64,000 nucleotides of DNA from Sphingomonadales bacterium (GTDB lineage Bacteria > Pseudomonadota > Alphaproteobacteria > Sphingomonadales > Sphingomonadaceae), in NCBI GenBank assembly GCA_004173185.1, contig SEFZ01000004.1:348071-412070 (forward strand). The letters run 5' to 3'. Below the pieces are notes generated by a model. The model ran no database searches. It worked only from the letters and a program-made list of their open reading frames with translations, and had not been told where the DNA came from. The first letter of the stretch is position 1, and every line of letters starts with the position of its first letter. Below, one piece after another: positions 35,249 through 43,910 of this stretch. A program made the position numbers and the translations under genes.

Positions 35249-35374
35249 ATGTTCAAACTTACCAGAATAGCTTTAGCCAATCCCGCCCCGGCCATCGATC
35301 CGGACAAGCGTGAACCTTCGGGCGCGCGGCCCAAGCTTTCGCTCTTTTCGGACGCGCGAAAGGCCGGCCGTTGA
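35249..35374 (+). CDS. Tiny hypothetical protein (41 aa)
   Basis: A 41-residue frame starting MFKLTRIALANPAP and ending FSDARKAGR. ATG 35249 has TGGAG 7 bases upstream. Its TGA overlaps the TTG start of the next small frame by 4 bp, a translational-coupling arrangement that is unlikely by chance. I do not recognise it. It is basic and has no membrane segment. Confidence 0.5.
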   Translation: MFKLTRIALANPAPAIDPDKREPSGARPKLSLFSDARKAGR

Positions 35375-35592
35375 CGCGCGCGCTGAATATCGACGCCTTG
35401 CCAGCGGAGGTGATCGCTATGGCGGCAAAGCACAGCGCCACGATCAGCGCCATCGAGGCTATCAAGCCCCGCGGCACGCGTGTCGTGTTTCAGAATGCTA
35501 GGGGTGCCGTTACGGTGGCTACCGCATTTCGCGGACGCATCCTCACGGGCGCAATTACCCGCACGGCATGGACTCAGCAGCGCATCAGCTAA
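35371..35592 (+). CDS. Small hypothetical protein (73 aa)
   Basis: A 73-residue frame from TTG 35371, overlapping the previous stop by 4 bp. It begins MTRALNIDALPAEVIAM and continues KHSATISAIEAIKPRGTRVVFQ in pieces, then TVATAFRGRILTGAI. An in-frame ATG at 35419 with GGAGG 9 bases before it is an alternative start. No family recognised. Codon-position GC bias looks coding by eye. It is convergent with the small gene at 35651-35872. Confidence 0.5.
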   Translation: MTRALNIDALPAEVIAMAAKHSATISAIEAIKPRGTRVVFQNARGAVTVATAFRGRILTGAITRTAWTQQRIS

Positions 35593-35650
35593 TCGCGCCC
35601 TTGCCGAAAAGCCGCGATCGCGGCCGGGCCGAAAACTGGCTCCGTTCTCG

Positions 35651-35872
35651 CTATTTCGTAGCGATGTCGGCCGCTCCGGCGCGGTATTTTTCCTTCACGA
35701 AGCCGCGCGCGGCCGTCTGTGTCTTGAACGAATCGCTCAGCAACTCGCTCGAAACCAAAGGATAGCCCTGCGAATTGAACCGGGTGGTGCGCACGGTAAC
35801 GTGGAAAGCGCCATCCTCATCCTTAGTAATGAGATAGGGACGAACGGCAATTCTAGGGACGTTTGTGGTCAT
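35651..35872 (-). CDS. Small hypothetical protein (73 aa), convergent
   Basis: A 73-residue protein that I do not recognise. It begins MTTNVPRIAVRPYLITKDED and includes FHVTVRTTRFNSQGYPLVS and KTQTAARGFVKEKY, a soluble mixed alpha/beta composition. ATG 35872 has AGGAA 5 bases before it and overlaps the stop of the upstream small gene (ATGA), so the pair is probably an operon. Such small proteins recur in sphingomonad genomes in my memory, but no function is known to me. Confidence 0.65.
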   Translation of the reverse strand: MTTNVPRIAVRPYLITKDEDGAFHVTVRTTRFNSQGYPLVSSELLSDSFKTQTAARGFVKEKYRAGAADIATK

Positions 35873-36048
35873 GGGAGTTCCTGCTTATCGGTGGATTGAG
35901 TAAGGGGAGGCGGGCGCAAGCCATTCACGATGGCGGCCTTGGCAGTGCGCAACAGTCGAGCGATTGCGGCGATATCCCGCAGCGCGAATCGCATCACCGG
36001 CATAGGATCGATCACGCCGGCTTCGATCAGGTTCAGTCTGCGCGCCAA
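35869..36048 (-). CDS. Small hypothetical protein (59 aa) with TTG start
   Basis: The frame reads ARRLNLIEAGVIDPMPV, then RFALRDIAAIARLLRTAKAA, and ends KQELP with a TGA overlapping the next ATG. The start is taken as TTG 36048, with AGGATG 5-9 bases upstream. The central part is an amphipathic helix with alternating Arg/Lys and hydrophobic residues. A 23-codon frame ending 3 bp upstream (36052-36123, MAAQHAKFSRDTRDAIHG) may belong to the same unit, or the two may be one gene split by a frameshift. Confidence 0.45.
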   Translation of the reverse strand: MARRLNLIEAGVIDPMPVMRFALRDIAAIARLLRTAKAAIVNGLRPPPLTQSTDKQELP

Positions 36049-36575
36049 AGTTCATCCTGCCTCCATGAGGCCATGGATCGCATCGCGCGTGTCGCGCGAA
36101 AATTTAGCGTGCTGGGCTGCCATGAAATTGGCCCGTTCGGTCGCTGGGTCGCGACGAGAGCGTCGCTTTCACAACCGGAGCCAGCGCTGCCAATGTGCGA
36201 ATTGGCACTCATGCGTGAGAGCGCCAGCGCTTCGCATGTGGTCTCTAAAGCCGATGATCGCAAGAGCTACGGACTATTACGGGCACAGGTCGCCGCGGGT
36301 GCCTGAAGGAAGTGAGGCAGCGAAAGTCGCGCGCGTTACGAAAGTGCTGGAAGGCGCTTCGCCGTTGACCGCCTCGCCCCGCCGCACCCAATTGCTTCAC
36401 CTGCCCCCTGACGATCATCGGTCCAGTCCGTGGCGGGTGCCTCGCTTTCCGGAACCCGTTTGACGGGCGTGTCGAAGTCGCGATACTCGAACAGTCGCGA
36501 TGCATCGGGCGCAAACCCATCTTGCCCCCGCGCATTCCATTGCTTTCGTTTTCTCCGCACCGACTAGAAGGCCAA
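36049..36575. other. Mostly non-coding region upstream of the LacI gene
   Basis: Holds the possible 23-codon frame at 36052-36123 and a minus-strand frame at 36336-36560 (74 codons, ARGQDGFAPDASRLFEYRDF) that has a plausible protein look but no family match and no clear ribosome site. The LacI gene promoter should lie near its end, and AGAAGG stands before the LacI ATG. Confidence 0.4.
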
Positions 36576-37595
36576 ATGGACCGCAAGCCCACCCCAGATC
36601 TCTCCCGCCGCGCCACCATGTCCGATGTCGCCAATGCCGCGGGCGTTTCAAAGATCACCGTGTCACGCGCCCTGCGCGGCAGCGATCTCGTCAAGGCGGA
36701 GGTTCGCCAGCGGATCACCGAGACGGCGGCGTCGATGGGCTACCGCGTCAATCTGGCCGCGCGCGATCTGCGACTGCAACAGCGCCGCAGGATTTCAGTG
36801 ATCGTCGACATGGCGGCGCGCGACGATCGCCCGCTCTACGATCCCTATCCGCTCGCGCTGCTGGGCGGCATCATGCAGGAATGCGCCGCGGCCGGTTTCG
36901 CCGTGGTGCTGACGACCAGCGATCCCCGGATGAGCGCGGAAACCCATGATACCAGCGGCGTGATCGTGCTGGGGCAGGGCTCCGATCACCACACGGTGCG
37001 CGCGCTGACGCAGCTTAATCTGCCGCTGGCGGTCTGGGGCGCGGATGATGGTGTCGAAGCCGAAATGGGCGCGGTCGTGATCGGCAGCGACAATCGGCTG
37101 GGCGGTGCGCTGGCAGCCGGGCATTTGCTCGACCAGGGGCGCCAGCATCTCGTGTTTCTGGGCGACACCAGCCACGCCGAGCTGGCGGACCGCCGCGACG
37201 GATTCGTGGCGCGGCTGGAGGGGACGAGTGCCGCCTGCGTGGATACCCGAAGCTGCGACTTCAACAGCGAAAGCGGTCGGCTGGCGATGGCGGAGGTCCT
37301 TGCGAGCGGCGCTCGTTGCGACGGCGTGTTCGGGGGCAGCGATCTGGTCGCCATCGGCGCGATGCAGGCAATCCGCGAAGCAGGCCTTGAGCCGGGTCAT
37401 GATATCGGCGTGGTCGGCTATGACGATACCCCTGCAGCCGCGGCACAGACCCCTGGTCTGACCAGCGTTCGCCAGGACTGGATAGGCGGCGGGCGGCTGC
37501 TGGCTGCGACTCTGCTGGCCCGTCTCGATCCGGATCGCGTTCCCGTCGAGGAACAGCGCGTATTGCCGGTCACGCTGGCGCTTCGGGAAACTTGA
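36576..37595 (+). CDS. LacI-family transcriptional repressor
   Basis: A 339-residue regulator. The N-terminal HTH and hinge (MSDVANAAGVSKITVSRAL, residues 15-33, then RGSDLVKAEVRQRI) and a sugar-binding-protein-like core (VIGSDNRLGGALAAGHLLDQG; DGVFGGSDLVAIGAMQAI) are complete. ATG 36576 has AGAAGG before it; the frame extends 18 codons upstream without LacI character. It stands first in a co-directional sugar locus, 8 bp before a twin palindromic operator and just upstream of the TonB receptor gene. It probably represses the receptor-to-trehalase genes until a sugar inducer, perhaps trehalose or a derivative, appears. Confidence 0.93.
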   Translation: MDRKPTPDLSRRATMSDVANAAGVSKITVSRALRGSDLVKAEVRQRITETAASMGYRVNLAARDLRLQQRRRISVIVDMAARDDRPLYDPYPLALLGGIMQECAAAGFAVVLTTSDPRMSAETHDTSGVIVLGQGSDHHTVRALTQLNLPLAVWGADDGVEAEMGAVVIGSDNRLGGALAAGHLLDQGRQHLVFLGDTSHAELADRRDGFVARLEGTSAACVDTRSCDFNSESGRLAMAEVLASGARCDGVFGGSDLVAIGAMQAIREAGLEPGHDIGVVGYDDTPAAAAQTPGLTSVRQDWIGGGRLLAATLLARLDPDRVPVEEQRVLPVTLALRET

Positions 37596-37603
37596 TACGA
37601 ACG

Positions 37604-37643
37604 AATGACATCGATACCATTTATCTATGGTATCGATGTCATT
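37604..37643. promoter_or_regulatory. Twin LacI-type operator before the receptor
   Basis: AATGACATCGATACCAT (37604-37620) and its exact reverse complement ATGGTATCGATGTCATT (37627-37643) are separated by TTATCT. Each 17-base arm contains a near-palindromic 14-mer (TGACATCGATACCA, and TGGTATCGATGTCA) with a central CG, the usual LacI-family operator design. Their centres are 22 bp apart, two helical turns, so two dimers could sit on the same face. The element lies 60 bp before the receptor ATG. As a 17-bp stem with a 6-base loop it could also fold in RNA, but no T tract follows. Confidence 0.8.
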
Positions 37644-37703
37644 CCTATGGTAGCTGACGCGCCAGAACCGGATTCGAACCGGGCGAACAGGGGAGGGTTT
37701 CTG

Positions 37704-40175
37704 ATGAATATCAAGCATTTCGGATTGCTGGCGACGGTAGCTAGCATTGCAATCGCAGCGCCGGCTTTTGCTCAGGACGCAGCGACCTCTGCGGCACAGG
37801 CCGCTCCCCAGAATGCGCCCGTGGCCGATGACGGTGAAGACGACATCATCGTAACCGGTACGGCGTCCGGTGGCATGAAGCGGCTCGATGCCGGCTTCTC
37901 GATCACGACGGTCGATGCAGAAGCCATCCAGCGTCTCACGCCGCTGAGCACCGCCGACGTTCTCAAGACCGTCCCCGGCACCTTCATTGAATCGTCGGGC
38001 GGCGTCGCGGGTCTCCGCGTCGGCGTTCGCGGCTTCCCGATGAACGGCGGTGGCCAGTTCTCGACCGTGCAGCTCGACGGCACCACTTTGTTCCCGCCCA
38101 ACACGCTCGGCTTCATCGAAAGCTTCAGCTTGTTCCGCGTCGATGACACGGTTGAGCGCGTCGAAGTGCTGCGCGGCGGCCCCAGCCCGATCCTGTCGAA
38201 CGGCCAGCCCGGCATTACGATGAACTTCATCCAGCGCACCGGCAAGGACGTGCCCGAAGGCAGCGCGCGCGTCACGGTCGGGGCGGAGGGTCTATACCGC
38301 TTCGACGGCTATCTCGGCGGCAAGATCGGTGACGGTTGGTATGCCAGCGTCGGCGGTTTCTACCGCGTCAGCGACGGCATGCGTAATTCGCAGTTCCGCG
38401 CCGATGATGGCGGTCAGGTCAGCGGCACGCTGTCGCATCGCTTCGATCGCGGACAGGTCACCGTCTGGGGCCGCCGCGTCAAGGATTCGAACATCTTCTT
38501 CTCGGGCGCGCCGCTGCTCGTGGGCGCTGACGGCAAGCTCGACGTCTATCCCTATTTCGATCAGCGCAAGGACGCGCTGGCCGGCGAAGACACGCGGCTC
38601 CTGACCTTCGAGGCGACGCCGGGTGCCACGCCGGGCACGATCTCGCGCGACTTCTCCGATGGTCGCACGATCAACCTCACCCAATTTGGCGCGAGCTTCG
38701 ATTTCACGCCGGGCGATTGGCAGATCAGCAACAAGGTCGGCTATTTGTCGGGCACCACCGATACCCGCGCGATCTTCACCAGCGCGCCGCCGACCACGCT
38801 TGGCGCCTATATCACCGGGCGAGTGAACGCGATCAACGGGACGCCCGCGATCGTCACCGCGGCGGGCACGGCCACGGGCGGAACCGCGCGCTTCTCGTCG
38901 AGCGGGACCGCCATTTCGGATCTCAACCAGCCTGTGATCGTCGCGGGCTTCTGGTCGATCGACAAGCGGGTCGAAACCTTCACCAACGATTTTCGTATCA
39001 GCCGCCGCTTCGGGAACCACAATTTCACGATCGGCAGCTATTTCGCGACCCATTCGATCGGCGATCTCTGGCATCAGGGCAACAACGCGCTCCTCGCATT
39101 CGAGCCGAATGCCCGCCGGATCGATCTGACGCTCAACAATGGCGCACAGATCACCAAGAACGGCTTCACCGGCTTCGCGACCAATAATTTCAGCGACAGC
39201 TTCGATGGCACCAACATCGCCGGCTTCATCGCCGATGAATGGAGCGTCACCGATGCGCTGAAGATCGATGCGGGCATGCGCGTCGAGCATTACAAGACCA
39301 GCGGCAGCGTTGGCCTGGCGTCGAACGTCGATCTCGATGGCAATGTCCGCACGGTCTATAACAATGCCGTGTCGGTCCTGAACGGCCAGACCCGCGCATA
39401 TGAATATTCGAAGACCGAATTTTCCTACACCGCCGGCGCGAACTATTACATCACGCCGCGGGTCACGACCTTCCTGCGCATCAATTCAGGCTTCCGTTTC
39501 CCGACCTTCGATGAAGTGTTTGGCGGTTTCCGCACCGTGCAGAAGGTCAAGCAGTACGAACTGGGCTTCAAGACCTCGCAGCGCTTCCTCGATGCCTCGC
39601 TGACCTTGTTCCGCAACGACTTTGTCGGCCAGACCTATTCGCAGCAGGTCGTCAATCCGGTCACCAACGCGATCACCACAGTGATCTCGGTTGCCGGTTC
39701 GCGCACCTGGGGCGCGGAGCTGGAAGGCGCGTTGCGGCCGATCGACAATCTTGCGATCAATTTCAACGCCACGGCCTTCCGCGCGCGCTTCCGCGATATC
39801 GACGCGGGCGTCGCCAGCGGCGTGCAGAACGGCTTCAAGGTACCGCGCCAGCCGTCGGTCCAATTGCGTGTCGGGCCGAGCTACACCGTCCCGTTCAGCG
39901 GCGGCGACGTCACCGTCTTCGGTGCCTTCACCCATGTTGGCTCGCGCTTCTCCGACATTCAGAACCTTCAGAAGCTTCCAGCCTATGACACGCTGGATCT
40001 GGGTGCGGCGATCAAGGTTGGTAACATCGAATTCCAGGTTACCGGAACCAACCTGACCAACACGCTGGCGCTGACCGAGGGCAATGCCCGCATCGTCGGC
40101 ACCACCGGCGGATCGGTGATCGCGCGGTCCAATTTCGGCCGCGCGGTTCAGGCGACCGCCGTCTATCGTTTCTAA
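37704..40175 (+). CDS. TonB-dependent receptor of the trehalose/sulfatase locus
   Basis: An 823-residue outer-membrane receptor. ATG 37704 has GGGGAGGG 6 bases upstream and gives a clean signal peptide (ending APAFA, residue 23); the longer frame from 37605 runs through the operator. TonB-box-like DDIIVTGTASG follows, then the plug with VEVLRGGPSPILSNGQPGITMN and a barrel ending VYRF. No STN domain. It is under the LacI operator and followed by a strong terminator, so it is probably transcribed at higher level than the enzymes. Likely ligand: a decorated disaccharide or glycolipid head group. Confidence 0.93.
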   Translation: MNIKHFGLLATVASIAIAAPAFAQDAATSAAQAAPQNAPVADDGEDDIIVTGTASGGMKRLDAGFSITTVDAEAIQRLTPLSTADVLKTVPGTFIESSGGVAGLRVGVRGFPMNGGGQFSTVQLDGTTLFPPNTLGFIESFSLFRVDDTVERVEVLRGGPSPILSNGQPGITMNFIQRTGKDVPEGSARVTVGAEGLYRFDGYLGGKIGDGWYASVGGFYRVSDGMRNSQFRADDGGQVSGTLSHRFDRGQVTVWGRRVKDSNIFFSGAPLLVGADGKLDVYPYFDQRKDALAGEDTRLLTFEATPGATPGTISRDFSDGRTINLTQFGASFDFTPGDWQISNKVGYLSGTTDTRAIFTSAPPTTLGAYITGRVNAINGTPAIVTAAGTATGGTARFSSSGTAISDLNQPVIVAGFWSIDKRVETFTNDFRISRRFGNHNFTIGSYFATHSIGDLWHQGNNALLAFEPNARRIDLTLNNGAQITKNGFTGFATNNFSDSFDGTNIAGFIADEWSVTDALKIDAGMRVEHYKTSGSVGLASNVDLDGNVRTVYNNAVSVLNGQTRAYEYSKTEFSYTAGANYYITPRVTTFLRINSGFRFPTFDEVFGGFRTVQKVKQYELGFKTSQRFLDASLTLFRNDFVGQTYSQQVVNPVTNAITTVISVAGSRTWGAELEGALRPIDNLAINFNATAFRARFRDIDAGVASGVQNGFKVPRQPSVQLRVGPSYTVPFSGGDVTVFGAFTHVGSRFSDIQNLQKLPAYDTLDLGAAIKVGNIEFQVTGTNLTNTLALTEGNARIVGTTGGSVIARSNFGRAVQATAVYRF

Positions 40176-40186
40176 TCCCCCCCGTG

Positions 40187-40219
40187 CCCGCGGAGCTGCC
40201 ATGCTCCGCGGGACTTTTT
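40187..40219 (+). terminator. Rho-independent terminator after the receptor
   Basis: Arms CCCGCGGAG (40187-40195) and CTCCGCGGG (40204-40212) pair perfectly over 9 bp around an 8-base loop, followed by ACTTTTT. It lies 12 bp after the receptor stop and 25 bp before the sulfatase ATG, so it may attenuate transcription into the enzyme genes. Confidence 0.85.
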
Positions 40220-40243
40220 CTTGATTCGCATGGAGCTTGGGGC

Positions 40244-41665
40244 ATGAAACGCAGGCAAGTCCTCGGCGTCGCGGCGGGTGCCGCGCTCGGCCTTGCTCCG
40301 GCCGCGCGCGCATTTGCCGCCGGGGCGGATCGATCGAAGCGCCGCAACGTCGTGTTGATGGTCAGCGACGATCAGGGGCTCGATCTGGGTTGCCTGGGTG
40401 TTGCGGTGAAGACGCCCAATCTCGACGCACTCGCCGCGCAAGGCACGTTGTTCGAACAGGCCTATGCCGCGGTATCGTCGTGCAGCCCCAGCCGCGCGGT
40501 GCTGTATACCGGCCTCCATACCCACCAGAACGGCATGTATGGGCTCGCCCATGACGTCCATAATCAGGGCCTGCGCGACGGGATCGAGACGCTTCCCTGG
40601 CTGCTCAAGAAAGCGGGCTATGCCACAGCGCTGGTCGGCAAGAAGCATATCCGGCCCGAAAGCGCGTTCCCCTACGATGCCGAGCTGGCGCCCGAGCGTT
40701 CGGGTATCCGCGATGTGGCGCTGATCGCGGACGCAGCGGAGCTGTTCCTGCGCGGGATCGGGAACCAGCCCTTCTTCGTCACGATCGGCTATAGCGATCC
40801 GCACCGCGCGCCGGTGAATTTCGGCAATGACCGCCCCTGGCCGCGCGTGACCGATCAGAAATATGATCCGGCCACGGTCGAGGTGCCGTCGCATCTGCCG
40901 GATCTCCCGCAAGTCCGCGCCGATCTGGCGGAATATTATCAATCGCTCAGCCGGCTCGATGACGGGATCGGAATGGTGCGTGAAGCGCTCGAGCGTACCG
41001 GCCACGCCGAAGACACGCTCATCATCTTCCTGAGCGACAATGGCCGTCCGTTCGCGGGCGCCAAGACCAATCTTTACGATCCCGGCCTGCATCTGCCGCT
41101 GATCGTGCACGCGCCCGGCCATGCCGGCGGCGCGCGCAATGACGCGATGGTCAGTTGGGTCGATATCGCGCCGACCATCCTCGAATGGACCGGCGCTGCG
41201 GGGCCGAGCTACACATTGCCGGGCCGATCGCTGCTCCCGCTTCTGGGCGAGCGGACGAAGCCGGGCTGGGATGCAATCTTCGCCAGCCACGACTTTCACG
41301 AGATCAATCAATATTATCCCATGCGCGCGATCCGCACGCGCACCCGCAGCTATATCGAGAACCTCGCCTGGCAATTGCCCTATCCGATCGCGGGGGACGT
41401 CGCACAATCGGATAGCTGGAAGGCGATTTCCGCCGATCCGCGCATCCGCCTCGGCAAGCGGACGCAGGCAGCCTATCTCCAGCGCCCGGCACGCGAGTTT
41501 TATGATCTGGAGCGCGATCCCCAGGAAGTGACCAACCTGGCCGAACGCCGCGACCGTGCGGCCGAGCGCGATGCATTGGCCGCGCAGCTCGCGGCCTTCC
41601 GTGCCGAAACCCGCGATCCCTGGGCTGCGGGCCAGACCTCGCCCCATACCGCAGCGGAGCATTGA
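40244..41665 (+). CDS. Sulfatase, N-sulfoglucosamine sulfohydrolase-like
   Basis: A 473-residue type I sulfatase. The formylglycine motif CSPSR starts at Cys80 in SSCSPSRAVLYTG; metal-binding segments are SDDQGLDLG near 41 and FLSDNG. The pattern CSPSR, then HQNGMYGL, then GKKHIRPE follows human SGSH closely, so a sulfamate or hexose 2-sulfate substrate is suggested. The N-terminus MKRRQVLGVAAGAALG is a twin-arginine-like signal, placing it in the periplasm. ATG 40244 has GGAG 8 bases upstream. The esterase ATG follows 2 bp after the stop. A formylglycine-generating enzyme is not in the window. Confidence 0.92.
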   Translation: MKRRQVLGVAAGAALGLAPAARAFAAGADRSKRRNVVLMVSDDQGLDLGCLGVAVKTPNLDALAAQGTLFEQAYAAVSSCSPSRAVLYTGLHTHQNGMYGLAHDVHNQGLRDGIETLPWLLKKAGYATALVGKKHIRPESAFPYDAELAPERSGIRDVALIADAAELFLRGIGNQPFFVTIGYSDPHRAPVNFGNDRPWPRVTDQKYDPATVEVPSHLPDLPQVRADLAEYYQSLSRLDDGIGMVREALERTGHAEDTLIIFLSDNGRPFAGAKTNLYDPGLHLPLIVHAPGHAGGARNDAMVSWVDIAPTILEWTGAAGPSYTLPGRSLLPLLGERTKPGWDAIFASHDFHEINQYYPMRAIRTRTRSYIENLAWQLPYPIAGDVAQSDSWKAISADPRIRLGKRTQAAYLQRPAREFYDLERDPQEVTNLAERRDRAAERDALAAQLAAFRAETRDPWAAGQTSPHTAAEH

Positions 41666-41667
41666 GC

Positions 41668-42696
41668 ATGCTGATACGTTTCGCCGCACTGCTCGCGATG
41701 CTGGCAACCCCGGCAGCCGCGCAACAGGCCGTTCCGGCCTTCTCGCTGCCCGAATCGAACCAGTTGAGCCCCGAAGCGCGCGACGTGCTGCGCCGGATGG
41801 TCGAGGCACGCGCGCCCGATCTACAGGGTGATCTCACTCGGCAACGCGCCTTTTACGGCAAGTTCAACGACGATCGCCTGGCCGAGATGAAGCGCATCTT
41901 CGCAACGCGCGAGACCCGAACGCAGCTTGGCGGCGTCGTAGTCGATATAGTCACGCCCACGCGCGCGCCCTCCGGTGCCGCCGCCAAAAGGGTGCTGATC
42001 AACGTGCATGGCGGCGCGTTCATGTGGGGTTCCGGCAGCGGCGCGCTGGTCGAAGCAATTCCGATCGCGGCGACGATGGGCGTGAAGGTCGTCACGGTCG
42101 ATTACCGGCTGGCGCCCGAGCATAAATACCCCGCCGCTTCCGAGGACGTCACGGCGGTCTATCGCGCGCTGCTCAAACAATATCGCCCTGAGAATATCGG
42201 CATCTATGGCTGCTCCGCAGGCGGCGTCATCACGGCGCAATCGGTCGCCTGGATCGGGCAACAGGGGCTTCCCCGCCCCGGTGCGATCGCCACACTTTGC
42301 GGCACGGGGGCACCGTATAGCGGCGACAGCGTCTATCTTGCCGGTCCGCTGACGGGGACACCGGCCATGGCGACCGGGCCGCTGCCCGATATCCTGCCGA
42401 CGCGGTACATGGCGGGGGTTCCGGCCAGCGACACCGCCGCCTATCCGCTCATCTCCGCCAGCGAGCGCGCGAAATTTCCGCCCGTGCTGATGCTCGCGGG
42501 AAGCCGCGATTTCGCCGCGAGCGCGCTGACGTTCGCCCATCGCCGCTTGAGCGCGGACGGCGTCAAATCCGAACTCTATCTGTTCGATGGCTTGCCGCAC
42601 GCCTTCTTCGTCTGGCCCGAAATGCCTGAATCGCGTGAGGCCTATGCCATCATCGCGCGCTTCTTCGGTCGCAACCTTGGCACAGGGAAGCGTTGA
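41668..42696 (+). CDS. Secreted alpha/beta hydrolase (HSL-type esterase)
   Basis: A 342-residue esterase with a signal peptide (MLIRFAALLAMLATPAAA). HGGAF at 114-118 is the oxyanion motif, the nucleophile is Ser183 in GCSAGG (the family usually has GDSAGG), and PHAFFVWPE holds the His. ATG 41668 has GGAG 8 bases upstream and lies 2 bp after the sulfatase stop; the stop overlaps the MFS ATG by one base. In this locus a periplasmic esterase would remove acyl or acetyl groups from the imported sugar. That role is inference from context. Confidence 0.9.
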   Translation: MLIRFAALLAMLATPAAAQQAVPAFSLPESNQLSPEARDVLRRMVEARAPDLQGDLTRQRAFYGKFNDDRLAEMKRIFATRETRTQLGGVVVDIVTPTRAPSGAAAKRVLINVHGGAFMWGSGSGALVEAIPIAATMGVKVVTVDYRLAPEHKYPAASEDVTAVYRALLKQYRPENIGIYGCSAGGVITAQSVAWIGQQGLPRPGAIATLCGTGAPYSGDSVYLAGPLTGTPAMATGPLPDILPTRYMAGVPASDTAAYPLISASERAKFPPVLMLAGSRDFAASALTFAHRRLSADGVKSELYLFDGLPHAFFVWPEMPESREAYAIIARFFGRNLGTGKR

Positions 42697-43910
42697 TGCG
42701 CGGACGTACCATTGTCGCGCTGGCGCTCACTTATGCCTTGCTCGGCATTTTGATGAACAGCGTCGGCGTCGTAATCCTTCAGTCGATCCTGCACTTCGGC
42801 GCGACCAAGCCGATGGCCGCGACGCTTGAGGCCTGCAAGGACCTCTCGGTCGTCGCCGCATCCTTCCTGCTTGCAACGCGGATTGCCGCATTCGGCTATC
42901 GCCGGGCGCTGATCGGCGTGCTCGGATTCATCGGGCTGTCGTGCCTGCTCGCGTCCTTCACCGGCGGTTTCGTGACCATGCAATTGCTGTTCGTGGCGAC
43001 GGGCATGGGCTTCGGCGTTGCGAAGGTGGCGACCTATTCCACCATCGGCCTGCTGGCGCGCGATCCCGCCGATCATGCCAGCATTACCGGCACGATCGAG
43101 GGCGTGTTCATGATCGGCGTCCTTGCCGGGGCGTGGATCTTCGGCGGTTTCGTCGGCGCCGACGAGAGCGGGCAGGACTGGCTGCGAGTCTATTGGCTGC
43201 TTGCAGGACTTTGTGCTGCGGCGGCTTTGCTGTGGCTCACGGTCAAGCTGGACGAGAGCGCCGCACAGCCGGATGCCGAGGATGCGCCCGCCGGCTGGCG
43301 CGACATGGCGAAACTGGCGTTGCTTCCGGCAACCGTCGCGGTGCTGCTGGGCCTGTTCCTCTATGTGTTGATCGAACAGGGCGTCGGCACCTGGCTTCCC
43401 ACTTTTAACGCCGAGGTGCTGCACCTCACGCCCGCGATGAGCGTGCAGATGTCGAGCATCTATCTGGCAGCGCTGGCGCTCGGCCGGTTGGCTTCCGGGG
43501 CAGTGCTGAAGCGCGTGTCCTGGCTGCCCGTGCTGCTCGGCTGCCTCGGCGGCGCGGCGCTGCTGGTGGTCGCAACCCTGCCGCTTGCCCACGGCATCCG
43601 CCCGGGCGCCGTCGCGGGCTGGAGCGATGCACCGCTGGCCGCCTATCTCTTCCCGCTGATCGGCTTCTTCCTCGCGCCGATTTATCCCACAATCTGTTCG
43701 GTGGCGCTCAGCAGCCTGCCCCGGCACCGCCATCCGACGATGGTGGGCCTGATTGTCATCTTCTCGGCGCTTGGCGGCACGATCGGATCACTGATCACCG
43801 GCATGCTGTTCCAGGCATTGCCGGGCGCGCTGGCTTTCTATTTCGTGCTCATCCCGACCGCGTTGATCGCCGGGGTCCTCGTCGTGATCCATCGTAGCCG
43901 CGCAGCATGA
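42696..43910 (+). CDS. MFS sugar transporter
   Basis: A 404-residue inner-membrane MFS carrier with about 12 helices and a central cytoplasmic loop (DESAAQPDAEDAPAG). The profile (ATYSTIGLLARDPADHASITG; GRLASGAVLKRVSW) resembles the FucP/NarK-like sugar and anion symporters rather than drug pumps. ATG 42696 shares its A with the preceding TGA, and its stop overlaps the trehalase ATG by 4 bp, so it is coupled to both enzymes. It would bring the trimmed disaccharide from periplasm to cytoplasm. Confidence 0.87.
   Translation: MRGRTIVALALTYALLGILMNSVGVVILQSILHFGATKPMAATLEACKDLSVVAASFLLATRIAAFGYRRALIGVLGFIGLSCLLASFTGGFVTMQLLFVATGMGFGVAKVATYSTIGLLARDPADHASITGTIEGVFMIGVLAGAWIFGGFVGADESGQDWLRVYWLLAGLCAAAALLWLTVKLDESAAQPDAEDAPAGWRDMAKLALLPATVAVLLGLFLYVLIEQGVGTWLPTFNAEVLHLTPAMSVQMSSIYLAALALGRLASGAVLKRVSWLPVLLGCLGGAALLVVATLPLAHGIRPGAVAGWSDAPLAAYLFPLIGFFLAPIYPTICSVALSSLPRHRHPTMVGLIVIFSALGGTIGSLITGMLFQALPGALAFYFVLIPTALIAGVLVVIHRSRAA

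Noticed and set aside
36336..36560. Minus-strand open frame of 74 codons divergent from the LacI gene
   Set aside because: Plausible composition only; start and family evidence are missing.
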